Origin: Pseudoscleropodium purum
Lineage: Eukaryota > Streptophyta > Bryopsida > Hypnales > Brachytheciaceae
Length of the DNA stretch: 64,000 nucleotides
Reading direction: 5' to 3'
Assembly: GCA_963969395.1 (NCBI GenBank)
Contig: OZ017795.1
Location: forward strand, 12,462,001-12,526,000
The notes under the pieces are model-generated. The model made no database searches. It was given only the letters and a program-made list of their open reading frames with translations, and had not been told where the DNA came from. Below are positions 13,256 through 25,155 of this stretch, piece by piece. Made by a program: the position numbers and the translations under genes. Positions within the stretch are counted from its first letter, which is position 1; every line of letters begins with the position of its first letter.

Positions 13256-13432
13256 TTCATAATATCACTATACCTCTCTAATATCATATTTTCACACTAT
13301 GTGATATTACAGAGGTGAAGTTGGCCACTGGAATTCTTGAATGTCACATTGTGTTAAAATGTGGTATTATGGAGGGATTGGACCTTTGTAATATCACAGT
13401 GTAGAAATGTGATATTACAAAGGACCTTGTGA
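13256..13432. repeat. Cluster of short hairpins with TAATATCAC/GTGATATTA arms
   Basis: At 13383-13423, CCTTTGTAATATCACA and its exact reverse complement enclose a 9-nt loop. At 13273-13315, a second hairpin (CCTCT-x-TAATATCA against TGTGATATTA-x-AGAGG) has a few mismatches. Partial arms lie at 13256 and 13345-13375. The blocks look like tandem copies of one hairpin. Confidence 0.75.
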
Positions 13433-16400
13433 TTTTAGTAGTATGATATATTGTCACATGTAAAATTCAAAAATGTGCATTGTGAAATGGAAAACTAATT
13501 TATAAGTCCCATTCTATGAATATTATTTCTTATTTAAAAAGACATTTAAAATTGAAGTACATACAACAACTACCAAATTCAATTAAAAATGTAGTTAAGA
13601 AAGTAATATGAAAAAAGTGAGTATTCACAAATTTTATAGGATTTCCCTTCATATATAAGGTCTCCAAAAAACACATATCAATGGAGAGAAAATAAGGTTC
13701 AATACATAAGACTAGTTATTTAGAGCCTCTTATTTATACATTTGTGTTATATTGAAAGTAATAATAGAAATGTTGAAGAACCGCAAGTTTTGCATCCATC
13801 CATGCAAGTCTTTTTGAAAAGATAGGAAAGAGTTGCCCATCTTTTTTGTTTTCTATAATGGAGTAGCATTTGACCAGACCCCACAATAATTCTTCCTAAA
13901 TTACCCACAATGAAATGAACCCTCCTTGCCAACGTGGCAAGTTTGTGTTTTTTTGGATGTTAAAAAAAACGTGCATATGTTTTCTTTAATATCTCACTAA
14001 ACATTTCCGTCACAGAAAACATGAACTCATTATACATGTGACATACACACTTTCTTAGAAACATCCAACTAAATTTAGCCTTCCAATATCAATACCGCAT
14101 ATTAAATCTCATGTTTTTCAAAACGTGCTTCTTTACTCAAAACATTAAGAAAAACATAGGCTTCAATCTTCTAGTGATCATAATAGAGGCATTTTCTTAT
14201 TCAACTTTTGATTTAAGATGATTTTCTACACAAATAAAATCCAAGTTATATTCATGCATAAGTCAAGGTGAAGGAACAATTTTAAAACTAAACCATGCAA
14301 ATGGATTAAAAATACAAAGAACATTGAATTCTATTCTTTTAGAGGTTGGAATAACAACATATATATAGTTATGAAGTCCAAGACATATATATAAACTCAT
14401 TTTTCTGAACAATCAACTTACACAAACCCTAACAAAATCAAACTTAAAAAGAGTTGTCATAGCCAAGAAAAACCAACTCATTTTTTTGAACAATCAACTT
14501 ATACAAATTCTAAGAAAAACAAAGTAAGAGTTGTAATATGTAAAATGGATCAACTCACTTTTTTGCAAGGATGGAACAATGATGGTGAGATGTAGTAAAC
14601 ACAACAGTGAGAAACCACAAAGATAGTGAGAAACCACAAACACAATGGTAAAAAACAACAAACACAATAGTGAAAAATAACAAATATTGTTGTAAAAAGC
14701 CACAAATACGGAGGTGAAAAACAACAAGTATGGTGGCTTTGGGTGAATGCAAGAAACACTAGTATTATTTTGTGTCACACTTGTAGTTTCTAAGTTGTGA
14801 TTGGCCATATCTTTTGCAAATTGAAGCCAATGTACTTGAATTTTTTGTAAAAATGAGCATTTAAACAATAATTATAGAATTTATTTTTCAGAAATTTTCA
14901 AAGATCATTTAATATTTAAATTTCAAATTAGCTAATTTGTCACACTTTGTGGTTTAGGGTTTTTTAGTATAGGGGACTACCCAAAATTAATGAACTAAAG
15001 CTAAAATTTTATGCCTCTATTACTACACTAGAGATGCACGTGTTCACAAAAAAAAACTAAAAAAAAACATTATTTTATGTCCTCTACATTCATGCAAACA
15101 AGGCTCTCTTGCGTGCACAATTTTGAACAATGGAAATGGTTTCAAGGTCATTTATTTAGTAAAATCTATCCATCATGAAGTCTTGTCAAATTGAAAATTT
15201 TTATTTTCTTTGAAAACTGTCTTCCCTATTTTTTACAAAGTAAAACGTCAAAGTACCCATTTTCATGAGATTTTGCACTTTTCTAGTTCTCCTACTTAAA
15301 AAAAATTTCTATGCTTCTCCTTTGTAGATAACCTTCTCCTTAAAGTTTTATACATTAAATATATTTTTCAAAAAATTTCAATTTTTTTTTCTAACTTTAT
15401 AGTACCACTAAAAAAATCATGAGTATTGTGGCCAATGCAACAAATCCAGAAGGTGTTTCTTGCATTCACCCCTCTAAACAACAAATATTTGTGATTATAA
15501 AAAACAACAAATGTGGTAATAAGAGGCAACAAACATGGTGGTAAAAGCAACAAGCAAAAAAACATAGTGGTGGCTCTATGGAAATATAGGGTTATGTTCA
15601 TACCAAAGAAAGGTGAAATTTGAGCCATTTGTGTCATATAAGGATCAGATTGAATCAAAGGATGCCACATGGCAATCCTAACTTAGTGTTAGTATGACTA
15701 CTCTATAATTAATCTACAATTGTTCTATCACTAATCAACAACTACATCTATTCCAACTCAGATTAATAAATTTCCACGTCAAAGGTTCAACTACTTCTTG
15801 AATGAAAAGGTGCAGATGTATGTAGTGTTTAGTCAATTTTTATAAATTCTTCATCTTGCAATCATTTCCACAACTAAACAATGACTGCAATATTGTACAC
15901 GTCACAGAGTTAGTGCAATAACGGAACAAAATTGCTATAGTTATTTTGGAGTCATTTGGGACAGTAAGTCATAGTTCAGTTGGTTGTAGGGGATATTTTT
16001 TTCTTCTGATGTTGCATCACCATCCTAGTTAGAAGCACACGTTTTGCTATGGACACTTCACTACATTGGGTGCTAAAGGTTTGTACAAAAGCAGGACTAG
16101 AAGGTGGTACTGTCACTGCATCAATAGTATTGATATTTTGGAGGTTGCAGTGAATAGTGTTAGGTCTACACTTGAATAATTTGGGGAGGGTTTTCTACAT
16201 AGAATTTTTACTAGTAAGTTTTAGAAGGGATATCAGTGAAGATTATTTTAAAATGAACTCAATGGGACAGACTTAAATCTTTTATGTTTAAAGGGAATGC
16301 TTCAGCCTCTGACATTTGCATTGTCAAGAAATGAAAATTAAATTGACAAAAGAAAAAGACTTTAGCCTCGAATAAATAGATGTAGCAGAGAACCTAAGTG

Positions 16401-16559
16401 CATTAAATGTCGTAACAAAAGGAGAGGTACAGAAGTAGGTACAAGAGCTGCATCTTCCTTCACATTTGAATCTCATAAGGAAAAATAACGTCATAGGTAT
16501 GCAATTGTCATGTAATATTGGGTTTGTGCAAATTTAGTTAGTTGCAATAGAGGCCTCAC
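13433..16559. other. AT-rich intergenic sequence with two small degenerate arrays
   Basis: No gene was recognised. Two arrays of a roughly 22-nt unit of the form AACAACAAAyAyrGTGGTGAAA lie at about 14570-14735 and 15480-15575. On the minus strand the first produces three overlapping Phe/Cys/Leu-rich ORFs that I regard as repeat artefacts. Confidence 0.5.
14570..14735 (+). repeat. Degenerate 22-nt tandem array (AACAACAAAyA type)
   Basis: About six or seven successive units each contain GTGAGAAACCACAAA or GTGAAAAACAACAAA variants. A second block with the same unit appears at 15480-15575. Confidence 0.6.
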
Positions 16560-16769
16560 CACTAGAAACTTATGTTTTTTTGACACCTTCAGATTTTTTG
16601 GAACAAATTTTTTTGACATTTATATTGACATCTAGTTATTTTTATGTTTTTCACAATGTTCATTGGTTGTTATTTTTGATATAAAACAACTAGATGTCAA
16701 CATAGATGTAAAAAAAATCCATATCAAAAACTCTAAGCTTGTCACCTAAAATGCGGATTTCTTATAGTG
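16560..16769. mobile_element. CACTA-type MITE, 210 bp
   Basis: The left end reads CACTAGAAACTTATG and the right end, in reverse complement, reads CACTATAAGAAATCC. The three bases before (16557-16559) and after (16770-16772) are both CAC, a 3-bp target-site duplication as expected for CACTA elements. Inside, arms of about 35 bp containing TTTTGACATnTATnTTGACATCTAGTT form a foldback around a short centre. There is no coding capacity. Confidence 0.75.
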
Positions 16770-18348
16770 CACCTTCATGTAATTCTTTAGAATTTGGTGT
16801 TCTTTGAAATGACAGTCACTAGCAAGTCAACTGAATTTTGAAGTTCTAGTTCCATTCACTCTCTTCTTTGAGTTCATATTCAATCGAGGAGTGTTTTGTA
16901 TGTATATTCTTATTCTTTCCTTTTTGATAATGACTCGAGCAATGCACTGTAGAACTTGCTTGAGGACAAATAAGAAGTGGATAGAGACTAAAGCTGCAAG
17001 AGGTCTGATACTTATACTTATACCAACTCTAGTATCTGTACTTTCCATGAATCAATGTGAAGTTAAAATGGATTGCAATTATGTATGTTGTAAAGAAATG
17101 TGTCTATGTTTTAATTTTTCTTAAATCAAATTTATTATTTGGTAGAAGTTTTTATCTGCTTCCCTGTCATCTCAATTGGCTTGGTGTTATGAGTATGATG
17201 CAGACAGGAAGGATAAACATATTTTCAGCTTTATTGTATTGTTCGTCATGAAGGAATTCATATCTTACACACTGTAGATCCTTAGAAAGCAATAGGTGCA
17301 TACATGTTGCAGTTCTAACCAGTGGAGAAGTGCAAGCATCATCCATTATTTATGACGGGATAATGAAGAAGATGAAGTGGGAAAACAATAGTGATATAAA
17401 ATTGGTTTTCAGATGTTGATAGCAAAATGAAGTGCAAGGTATGGAACCTTACTTTTGTGTAGTTGTTTCTTTTTTCGAAGCATTCTTGCACGATGAATCC
17501 ATCACTGTCAACATCCCCCTTATATTGGAAAAGTTGGGTCATCTGGTCAATAATGTATGTGTATTGTCTGCTAAAGCTACAAGATGCCTCACCTGAGTAT
17601 TGTGATAGCAAGGAGCCTTTTAGTACAACTTCAGTGATGGACAAAATTGATGGACGTTCAATTTTTGGAAAAGGGTACATTGTATCTTATATCACTTGGT
17701 AGACTTTAGGTGAAGGACCGTCTTTATTTCCCTCTTTCCTTCTCTTCATCCAACCCAAGACTCTAGTTGTCTTAGAGTAGAATAACCATATGAGGTGTTT
17801 AGAACTACTCTCAATGGGTTCGTGGATATCATTCTTGAGTTTTGGCAAACTAAGTAGGTATCTCTTGCTAAGACACCCTACAATGTATTGCATTTACTAG
17901 AATTGTATATGTTGCTTTTATAGCAAGTAATCAATAATGACAACAACTTCAATGATATACCAAGCAAGACTCGAAAGAAGAAGATTGAACTTTGTGAATT
18001 TTGTCTTTGGCATGTTGATAGCAATAGAAGAAGCAAATTAAGGTTGAAGTAGGAGAGAAGTAGTACTTCATCGTAGAAGATATTGTAGTACATGTGCCTT
18101 CTAAAATTTTGTACATGGATAGAACATTGCAAATTTATGAGGTTGACTTAGAATTTATTGAAAGTAATAACACGTTGTGCTTTTCATAGCTTACAAGCTT
18201 TCGAAGACAATTATCTATAATAGAAGGAATGGCAATTGCCACTTTCACTTGCTAGTGACATGGGAATTGTAGCTAGGAATGATTGACCCCTCTATTGTCC
18301 CACCAAAGAGTAAGCATAAAAAATTGACCCCTATTTTGTACTATTTAA
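16770..18348. other. Unassigned intergenic sequence
   Basis: Several ORFs of 60-113 codons occur on both strands, but none shows recognisable domains or motifs. The 113-codon minus-strand ORF at 17339-17680 and the overlapping plus-strand ORF are not supported by anything but length. Confidence 0.4.
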
Positions 18349-19195
18349 CCCCTAAATGACCAAATTGCATTTTTTGATAATATAGAAATTTTTAGCAAGT
18401 GCGTGTGACTAGAGATTTATATATTTTTGGCCCAAATTTTGATAGAAGGTGTAGACAAGGAATATCTTTCATGTACACTAAATTTCAAGACATTTGGAAA
18501 TATGAGTCAAAAGTTATAGCCTAATATGCAGTTTGTTTCTCAATTTAGGCAATCTGAGCAAATCTAAAAAAATGGTTTCTTTCAAAAAAACAAATTTGAA
18601 ATTGGTTTTCTAAATTTATATGTACATTAAAAGCTTTGAATCGTTCCATTTTGATTATTGAATCAAAAGTTATGAGGTGTTTTAGTTTGTGGGCAGTTAT
18701 TGATTCTTTACCACAAAATAAACTAAGAAGTCTTTTATTGAACTCAGTTCTCAATATTTTTGGAAAAAAATAAAAACATTAGGTGAAGATTGTTTATTAC
18801 AACATTACAACCATTGGGATTGACATTTTTCAATTCCATAAATAAATTGTTAATAATTTAGTATTTAGAACCATTCTCTACATCTTTCTATTTACTATTT
18901 TTTTTCCTATATGTTGAACAATTTCAAATGATCTAAAAATTTTCAAGCATGTAACCAACATGCCTTGAAGAATGAATGCAAAAAGTTGCAATGATTTTGA
19001 ACATTTTTTTATACAAATATAACCTTGTGAAGTTCAGTTGCTTGGTTTTTCACAGGGACCAAAAAATGAGTGTACTACAAGATCCTATAGTTACATATGC
19101 CCTAAAATGTTTGTTTTTAAAAATTTTGAAACTTGTATAAGAAATGGCAGTTTTGGAGTGTTTTTGACGGAAACATAGTCAAAGAACTTTAGGGG
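18349..19195 (-). mobile_element. TTAA-flanked non-autonomous element, copy B
   Basis: It is flanked by TTAA at 18345-18348 and 19196-19199. It starts CCCCTAAATGACC and ends GAACTTTAGGGG, giving a perfect 8-bp terminal inverted repeat CCCCTAAA extended by imperfect pairing. The reverse complement of its right end (CCCCTAAAGTTCTTTGAC, then ACTATGTTT and CTCCAAAACTGCCATTT) matches the left end of copy A, so it is inserted in the opposite orientation. Confidence 0.65.
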
Positions 19196-19743
19196 TTAAA
19201 TTTTGTATCTCAACACGTCCCCTAGTTAATTTGGGGTCTCTAATTGCAAATATGAATTCAGAATTTGCAAATTTGATCATATGCGGCAAATAAAAAATTT
19301 CATTGTTTTCTTAAAGGGTAAAATTCAGGGCAATAGAGGGCTCAATCCTCCCTGGCCTAGGAACTGCCCGTTGAAGCCCTTTGAGAAGGTGACCACACAA
19401 TTAACTATATTTCGTGGTTATTGCATAAGTCAACAGCACTTGCTGCCCTCATACAAATTGCAAGTAGGGCAGAAGTCAACAGCACGTGCTTTCTCATGCA
19501 AATTGCAAGAAGGGCAGCTGGGAACCATCACCGCTTCTGTAAATTTTGGAGCATCTTCTTGCAATCCAATCTGCCTTAAAAAATAGTGCGCATTCAATGA
19601 GGCTATTTTTTGCCTTCCATAATGTAGCACAACTGTACGATCATTTTCCAAAAAAATCGGATGAAAAACGACTTTATTCCATCCGAGGCACGGTTCTGTT
19701 GTCATCCATCGGACACTAAACATCCGCATCGGCATTCAAGGGT

Positions 19744-20265
19744 TAAAATGAGTTCTGATTTGCAGTTCTGATCTCATACTGACCGTGGTCCATCTGAAAA
19801 CATGATCCGGAAAAAGCATCGATCTTGCCAATGCCAAAGCAATCTCATTGCAGCTTCCGTAGCCGACGCTTCCCACGAGAAAAACATGTATGCATGCCGC
19901 ATGCGATACATTGTGCATCCATATAACGACAGCTGAAGTGCCGCAGAGCGTTTCTGCATGCGTGGGTTGACTGCGCTCATGCATGGAATCATGTGAAAGA
20001 GTGTGTGCACCACGCTCGCACTGCACGCCACTCGATCAGACTCTTGCAATTGCCCGTTACCACGTTGAATTAACTAATCCCATCTCGAAAATTACAATTG
20101 CATCTGGAGAGAACGTTCTGTTCGAAGTATCAATGGTAGATCTGAATAGTCGTGAGCTCATGGACACATTTGTTTTAGAAGATGAACAGTCCGAGTGGTT
20201 GCGATTATTGTGGCAGAAGGGAGTCCGCGCGCAAGGAAATAATTTGACTGTTTAGAGGGAAGTTG
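19744..20265 (+). repeat. Dispersed 0.5-kb block, inverted partner of 31797-32330
   Basis: This block matches the reverse complement of 31797-32330 along its length, for example GATTTGCAGTTCTGA, AAAACATGnnTGCATG, ACATTTGTTTTAGAAGA and AAGGAAATAATTTGACT. Identity is roughly three quarters by eye. Both copies stop at a TTAACCC on the same side. A 90-codon ORF (19983-20255) overlaps it, but the partner copy has no equivalent full ORF, so I do not call a gene. Confidence 0.65.
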
Positions 20266-20334
20266 ATTACCTACCAGATTATATCGTCAATTTCACTACT
20301 TTGGTGTGAATCTCGGCACTGTAATTGTGAGTGA

Positions 20335-20555
20335 CGTTCATATGCACCAAGCTTTAAAACTAGAACCGGTATGGCTAGATTCATGTTTCAATCAGCGCTC
20401 GCCGGTGAATAGAAGCATGCAATCAATACTCTAGCTCTGAGTGATTGAGAAGGTACGAGAGCTTCAAAAATTTCAAGAACACAAGTGCGTACGGAAAGTA
20501 CTCGAGTATTACCTCTATTGTACGAGCTCTCACCAGAACAAGTAAAGGCTCGTCT
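20335..20555 (+). repeat. Promoter-like block, inverted partner of 24940-25155
   Basis: It matches the reverse complement of 24940-25155 at high identity, including GCACCAAGCTTTAAAACTA, TAGATTCATGTTTC, AATAGAAGCATGCAATCAA and GTGATTGAGAAGGTACGAG. The two copies face each other across about 4.4 kb that contains the lectin gene. In the partner copy the sequence CATAAATAGAAG looks like a TATA box; here the box has decayed to GTGAATAGAAG. Confidence 0.7.
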
Positions 20556-22998
20556 GGTCGGAAAACACTTGGGAAGGTAATTGGGAGGAAATGAGCAAAA
20601 GGGCAATCATCCTCTCCACGTTGAAAAGTACGTGCAGAGAAGCAGTGACTTGGCTGTGCCATCAAAGAGGTATTCCAAACGGTCCTAAGAAACGCCATCA
20701 AGACATGCAAAATCTACACTCTCACAGAAAATTTTGAAGTGGGACGATTCGAAACCCTTTCGAATTCAGGGAGGACCGCGCCACTGGGATTTGATCACAC
20801 TTCGAGAAATCTCATCTACTAAAAAGAAGGAAGCTTGCTAATGAGAATGAGTGAGGTGATCGCCCTCTGATTTATTAAACTACAATATGAATGAACAGAT
20901 TGAAAAAGTCTTGGAAAAAAGGGTATCCGGATACCTTCAACGTGGATGGTGATAAGTGAGAACATTCAGAGGGTCTATGGCTCGGGCAATAAAAAACATA
21001 ATGACAAGGAACATGCCCCATGATTACCTGCATCGTTCTCAGGAGCTACGCTTCTGGCCAAAATCTCCACTGTAGGAGAAGGACGAACATCTCCAACGAG
21101 GAAAATCAATCCTGCCAACGTATTCAACCACCTTACCCTGATCTTGGTAGTATGTTTATATGTTCTCGATTTGTTCTGTACCATACTCAATTCAGGTGTA
21201 GCCACTGCCCTGGCTTCTTGTTATACTCTGCAGCGCGTTCAGGACTGACATCTTTGCGAAAGAGGTGGGTTTTATAACTCAGTTCTTCATCAGCCCATCA
21301 TAGTTGCTCTCTTACTTCTCCTCTCGACCACCACTTGTAATGATGATTTCTTACGAAGTAGAGGATACGATAACTATGAAGGACCTGATCCCGTGTCCTC
21401 CCTTGATTGAAAATGGAGTCTTTCTCTACCAGCTGCCATTTCTCGTGATGTACAACCCTTCCGGTCTGGAATTGGATAAAAATTTCATAGATTGTGATCA
21501 AACAGATTTGGGTCATGTACCCAAAGATCTATCTACTGCGTTTTACACCCCTGAGGATCTCTCTTACATATAGTACCAATTTCGTTAAATTGGTGTACTC
21601 CACGACTAAATTTGGCGTTTCAGGCCGTGCAGCTAAGCCATACGTGGCCTAGTTTTTTTGAGCTTTCTGTAATGAGATTGACAACACTGTATATGTTAGA
21701 ATGGTTTAATGATGCAAACTGCCTCAATTTTGTGAAGTGATAGTACATTACTTCTTTCCTCCTATGAACTGGATTGAGAGGATTCAGTCTTGCTAATTAC
21801 TAATTTTGTTGAAACTTAAATGTCAAGAAATGGACACTAGATTCCAGATGCCTATTAGGAGCCTCAGATGAAGACCAATCGTAGAATTGAAAGTCTTGTG
21901 GAGTACTGAGACACCACATGTCAAAGTGAATGCATGGAGTTGAAGAGTTTACCATGCAGGAAATGAAACAAAGTTTACAATCTCAATAGAACCAAATAAT
22001 ATTCTCTTAAGTGGAAAACTCCGTTAACTTTCATTACCACGACGGTCAAGTTCCCTTACATTTCCCTTTACTTCTGCATGACCATTCTAGACTGTCTCAC
22101 TCAATTCTAATTTCGTACGCATATACTACCAGTTCATTTACGCTTCCAGACATTCCATGTGCCACGGCATTCCAAAGCGAACCATCCAGAGAGTCACACA
22201 TCCACAAGATAGCTCAATCGGACTTCCAATTCCCTGACAGACGCGGAACTTAACTAGGGTAGCGGGTCGAGCCGGAGCATGCATACAGACTTCCGGCGCT
22301 GCTTGACAGGCTGGTGGGCGGGTGGACAGGCATGTCACTTAGATATTGATCGAGTTGATCAACCAGCCAGAACACTGTCTTGAAGAAGAAGATCGAGTCA
22401 GCTAGCAAGGATGAGGATCGACCACCTGTATATCCGATCCTGGGATTCGGGGAACCCCGAAGCAGATGCAGACGCGTCAAGATTGACTACAACTTCCATT
22501 GATCCCCCAACATTGGCATAATTTTAGAGATCGACAAGCTAGCTATCGAAGGCAAGCTAGCTAGGGACCGGGATCGGAGGCTCGAGTCTTCTGCATTCCA
22601 CATGCGTGATCAGGTGATGATCATCATCAAAACAGTCATTCAAGGATACGATTAATGTTCACAATTGGAGAATAGGAGCCAGATCACATAGAACTCATTG
22701 CCTGCAAATGCTTCAATTTTTTTTTTTTTTGCACTTAGTTACATATCTAAAGCACAGTCACATGATGACTATACCCCAGCATAGATAGATTGCGATCAAG
22801 TCCGCTAGTCACTACAGACCAGACTAGTACGTATATCTGTGTCTACATCCAGATCAGCCGTGAATCTAGCTTCCTTATGCAATGCAGGTCAAGCGAAGGA
22901 TCAGCACAAGGCCCTGAAGTGTCTGGACAGACGATCGAGCTTGTGCCGGTCGCTGCCGGCCGAGGCTCGCTCGATCGCCACCAAATTCAGCGACCTCG
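20556..22998. other. Moderately GC-rich intergenic sequence, no gene recognised
   Basis: ORFs of 60-95 codons on both strands show no recognisable domain. The phrase TTTCGTTAAATTGG occurs at 21584 and again at 24527 and 24728, and a decayed form at 20288, so parts of this region are related by duplication to the region 3' of 24500. Confidence 0.4.
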
Positions 22999-23430
22999 CT
23001 AGTTGATAGTGATGGTGGCGTAAAAGGTGTGGCCTTCTTCTTTGTAGTACTTGATCGCGATGGTGGTGCCGTTGGAAGATTTCTTCTCCAGCTCCCCGGC
23101 CTGCTTCCACAGCGCAGCGTTTTCGGTACTGCCGTCGGCGTAGTATTTGGGATGTATCTCCACACCCGTGTTGCTGGAGCTCAGGTCGGGCAAGATGTCG
23201 CACCAGTGCTTGTAGTTATGAACGCCCAGAGCCACCAGGAAGTACTCACCCTGCGGGTTCTTGAAGCGCAGCGTGCCGGACGTGCCGCTGCCGCCCATGG
23301 TCAGCGTCAGCTCGCCGTCGCACTTCGCCCAAGTGCCGCCGTTGGCATAGTGCCACACCGTCTTCTCCCCGATGCTGAACCACTTGGCGGGGTCCTTCTG
23401 GATCACTCGCACGCGGATGGTGTAAGACAT
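22999..23430 (-). CDS. Fungal fruit-body-type lectin (Agaricus bisporus lectin family)
   Basis: An intact single-exon ORF of 143 codons starting MSYTIRVRV. It covers the whole mushroom fruit-body lectin domain (Pfam FB_lectin), which is about 140 residues. Hallmarks are EKTVWHYANGGTW (22-34), TMGGSGTSGTLRF (44-56), VALGVHNYKHWCDI (66-79) and an IKYYKEEGH segment near the C-terminus. Ala29, Ser48, Gly49 and Asn72 fall at or next to positions I recall as Gal-beta-1,3-GalNAc contacts in the mushroom proteins. There is no signal peptide, which fits a cytosolic sugar-binding protein. In fungi these lectins are linked to defence against animals; that role here is inferred from the family. A homologous lectin is known in the liverwort Marchantia. 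A TATA box lies about 150 bp upstream. The third-codon GC is higher than that of the surrounding DNA. Confidence 0.93.
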   Translation of the reverse strand: MSYTIRVRVIQKDPAKWFSIGEKTVWHYANGGTWAKCDGELTLTMGGSGTSGTLRFKNPQGEYFLVALGVHNYKHWCDILPDLSSSNTGVEIHPKYYADGSTENAALWKQAGELEKKSSNGTTIAIKYYKEEGHTFYATITIN

Positions 23431-23580
23431 GGTGAAGGTAGGGGCTCGGGAACTGAACTGAGGCGAAGGACTAGTGGACCGTGAGTGACGGAAGGATGCT
23501 GAACGTGTGGAATAATGGGAAGCACGTTGAGACCGAAGTGAAGTGGACTGAGGGTGTGTTGGAATGGGAAGGAGACTCGG

Positions 23581-23588
23581 TTTATATA
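23581..23588 (-). promoter_or_regulatory. TATA box of the lectin gene
   Basis: TATATAAA on the minus strand, 151-158 bp upstream of the lectin ATG. This would give a 5' UTR of about 120 nt and supports a transcribed gene with a plant-type promoter. Confidence 0.6.
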
Positions 23589-23599
23589 CTAGCTAAGTG

Positions 23600-24939
23600 A
23601 GTGGGGTTGATCGTGGAGACTGATGGAGCTACTTAGGTGATGACGGATTAAAGTCGCTTGCGTGACCCGACGCTAGCTTGAGCGTTGACCCCTGCCTGAT
23701 TACCTGCAGTTGGCCTGCCCGTCCTTGAAATAATTTTTGAGTAGTTTTTGAGCATGGTCACATGCTTCTTGTGGATCTCTAGTTTGAAGAATGCTGAATC
23801 AGCAGACGTACTAATTTAGGGATCGGAGTTGATAACATTAGTCGCTTTCGACTGGACGTGCGTGCCTGGTTCTCGGATGAGGATCGATCTGACTCAGTGT
23901 TTCTTTTTCTGGCGAAATTTCGCCAACTCTGACTGCCAAGAACTAATACGCTGGGCCATGCCTGCAAGTTCTCCTAATTTTGCTCAATGACATGCTGCCA
24001 AAGACACCATAACTGTCGAAATTTCGCCAGAGAAAGATTTACTGGATCTGAGTATTAATTTGATCGGCATGAATCAATCCTCAATCATGCTTTAAACGTG
24101 GGCTTGTTGACTGTAAGTTTTGTCTTGAGATTAAACGTCATGGATAACGTTAAGACCAGTTCCCGCCGATTCAGGCGTTTTCAAGGGCAAATTGAAATGC
24201 AGAATGGGGCTTAGCTTGCCCATTAGCCCATGAGCTCGCCCAAGGACTTGGTGTTACACAGAATGCACCCCACGTTGCGCGTTCTCTGACTACAGTAGTA
24301 AGATTAATTCCTGGATGGATGACTTAACAATCCTGGTTTGATTTTAATGGCCGTGGTCTTGGGTTTATCAAGATTCCAGAGTGTATCGATCAAACTTTAC
24401 TCGTGGTCTCAATGACTGACAATGCCAACTTCAGATTCGGTGCCGGGTGACTGTCTTGAAACATTCCAGTCCAGGAAAGGCGCCCCAAATGTAAATATAA
24501 GATTTTGAAGAGTTTGAATTGTCAGTTTCGTTAAATTGGCTGCCAGGAGTGCAATACTGTACATCTACACCAAGCTCTAAAAAATAGCACAGATGTGGAT
24601 TTATGTTTCAGTCCGTGTGGCCGGATTGTACCAATTGCAAAGTAGTGGGAATTAACAAAATTGACATTCCGACTGTTTTCATCATACAGAACCAAAGTAC
24701 TCTGCGCAGAGGAACGTCAGTTTCGTCAATTTCGTTAAATTGGCTCGATTCCGGTCACTGTGACATTCATCAGTACAAAGCTCTCATAACTAGGACGGGT
24801 ATTTATTTTCTTACGATCGATTCAAGCAGAGCTAGCGTCCTGAAGTGTGCTCAATTAAATTTCATGGAATTTTCCCAATAATTATCACGAAATTAAGTTC
24901 CTTCAGTTGAAACTTTTGACGTTTGAGTTTTGAAATTGA
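23600..24939. other. Intergenic region upstream of the lectin promoter, no gene recognised
   Basis: It contains two partial copies of a block with TTTCGTTAAATTGGCT followed by CACTGTnACATnCATC or CTGTACATCTACACC and AAAGCTCT (24525-24610 and 24722-24800). These are decayed duplicates of sequence also seen near 20285. The 92-codon ORF at 24603-24881 runs through these repeats and is not supported. Confidence 0.4.
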
Positions 24940-25155
24940 AGTTGAGAGCTCTTGAATCTACTCTCGACCTCTGTCTTTACGTTCTCGAGAAAACTTGGGT
25001 GCACTTGTGTCCTTGAAACTTTTGAAGCTCTCCTACCTTCTCAATCACTCAAAGCTAGAGTGTTGATTGAATGCTTCTATTTATGGGCGGGCGCTCATGG
25101 AAACATGAATCTAACTATACCAGTCTTAGTTTTGAAGCTTGGTGCATACCTGGGG
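24940..25155 (-). repeat. Promoter-like block, inverted partner of 20335-20555
   Basis: On the minus strand this copy has a TATA-like CATAAATA (25079-25086) followed by GAAGCATTCAATCAACAC and a region with TTCAAGGACACAAGTGCAC. It resembles a core promoter and 5' UTR whose gene is not evident. It is the better preserved member of the inverted pair. Confidence 0.65.

Noticed and set aside
14494..14868. Three overlapping Phe/Cys-rich membrane-protein-like ORFs
   Set aside because: All arise from a degenerate 22-nt array read on the minus strand, in more than one frame.
19983..20255. 90-codon ORF in the dispersed block
   Set aside because: The homologous block at 31797-32330 does not preserve it, so length alone does not support a gene.
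23029..23484. 151-codon plus-strand ORF antisense to the lectin
   Set aside because: It is the shadow of a GC-rich coding gene, lacks any domain and has Val/Arg/Gln-rich antisense composition.
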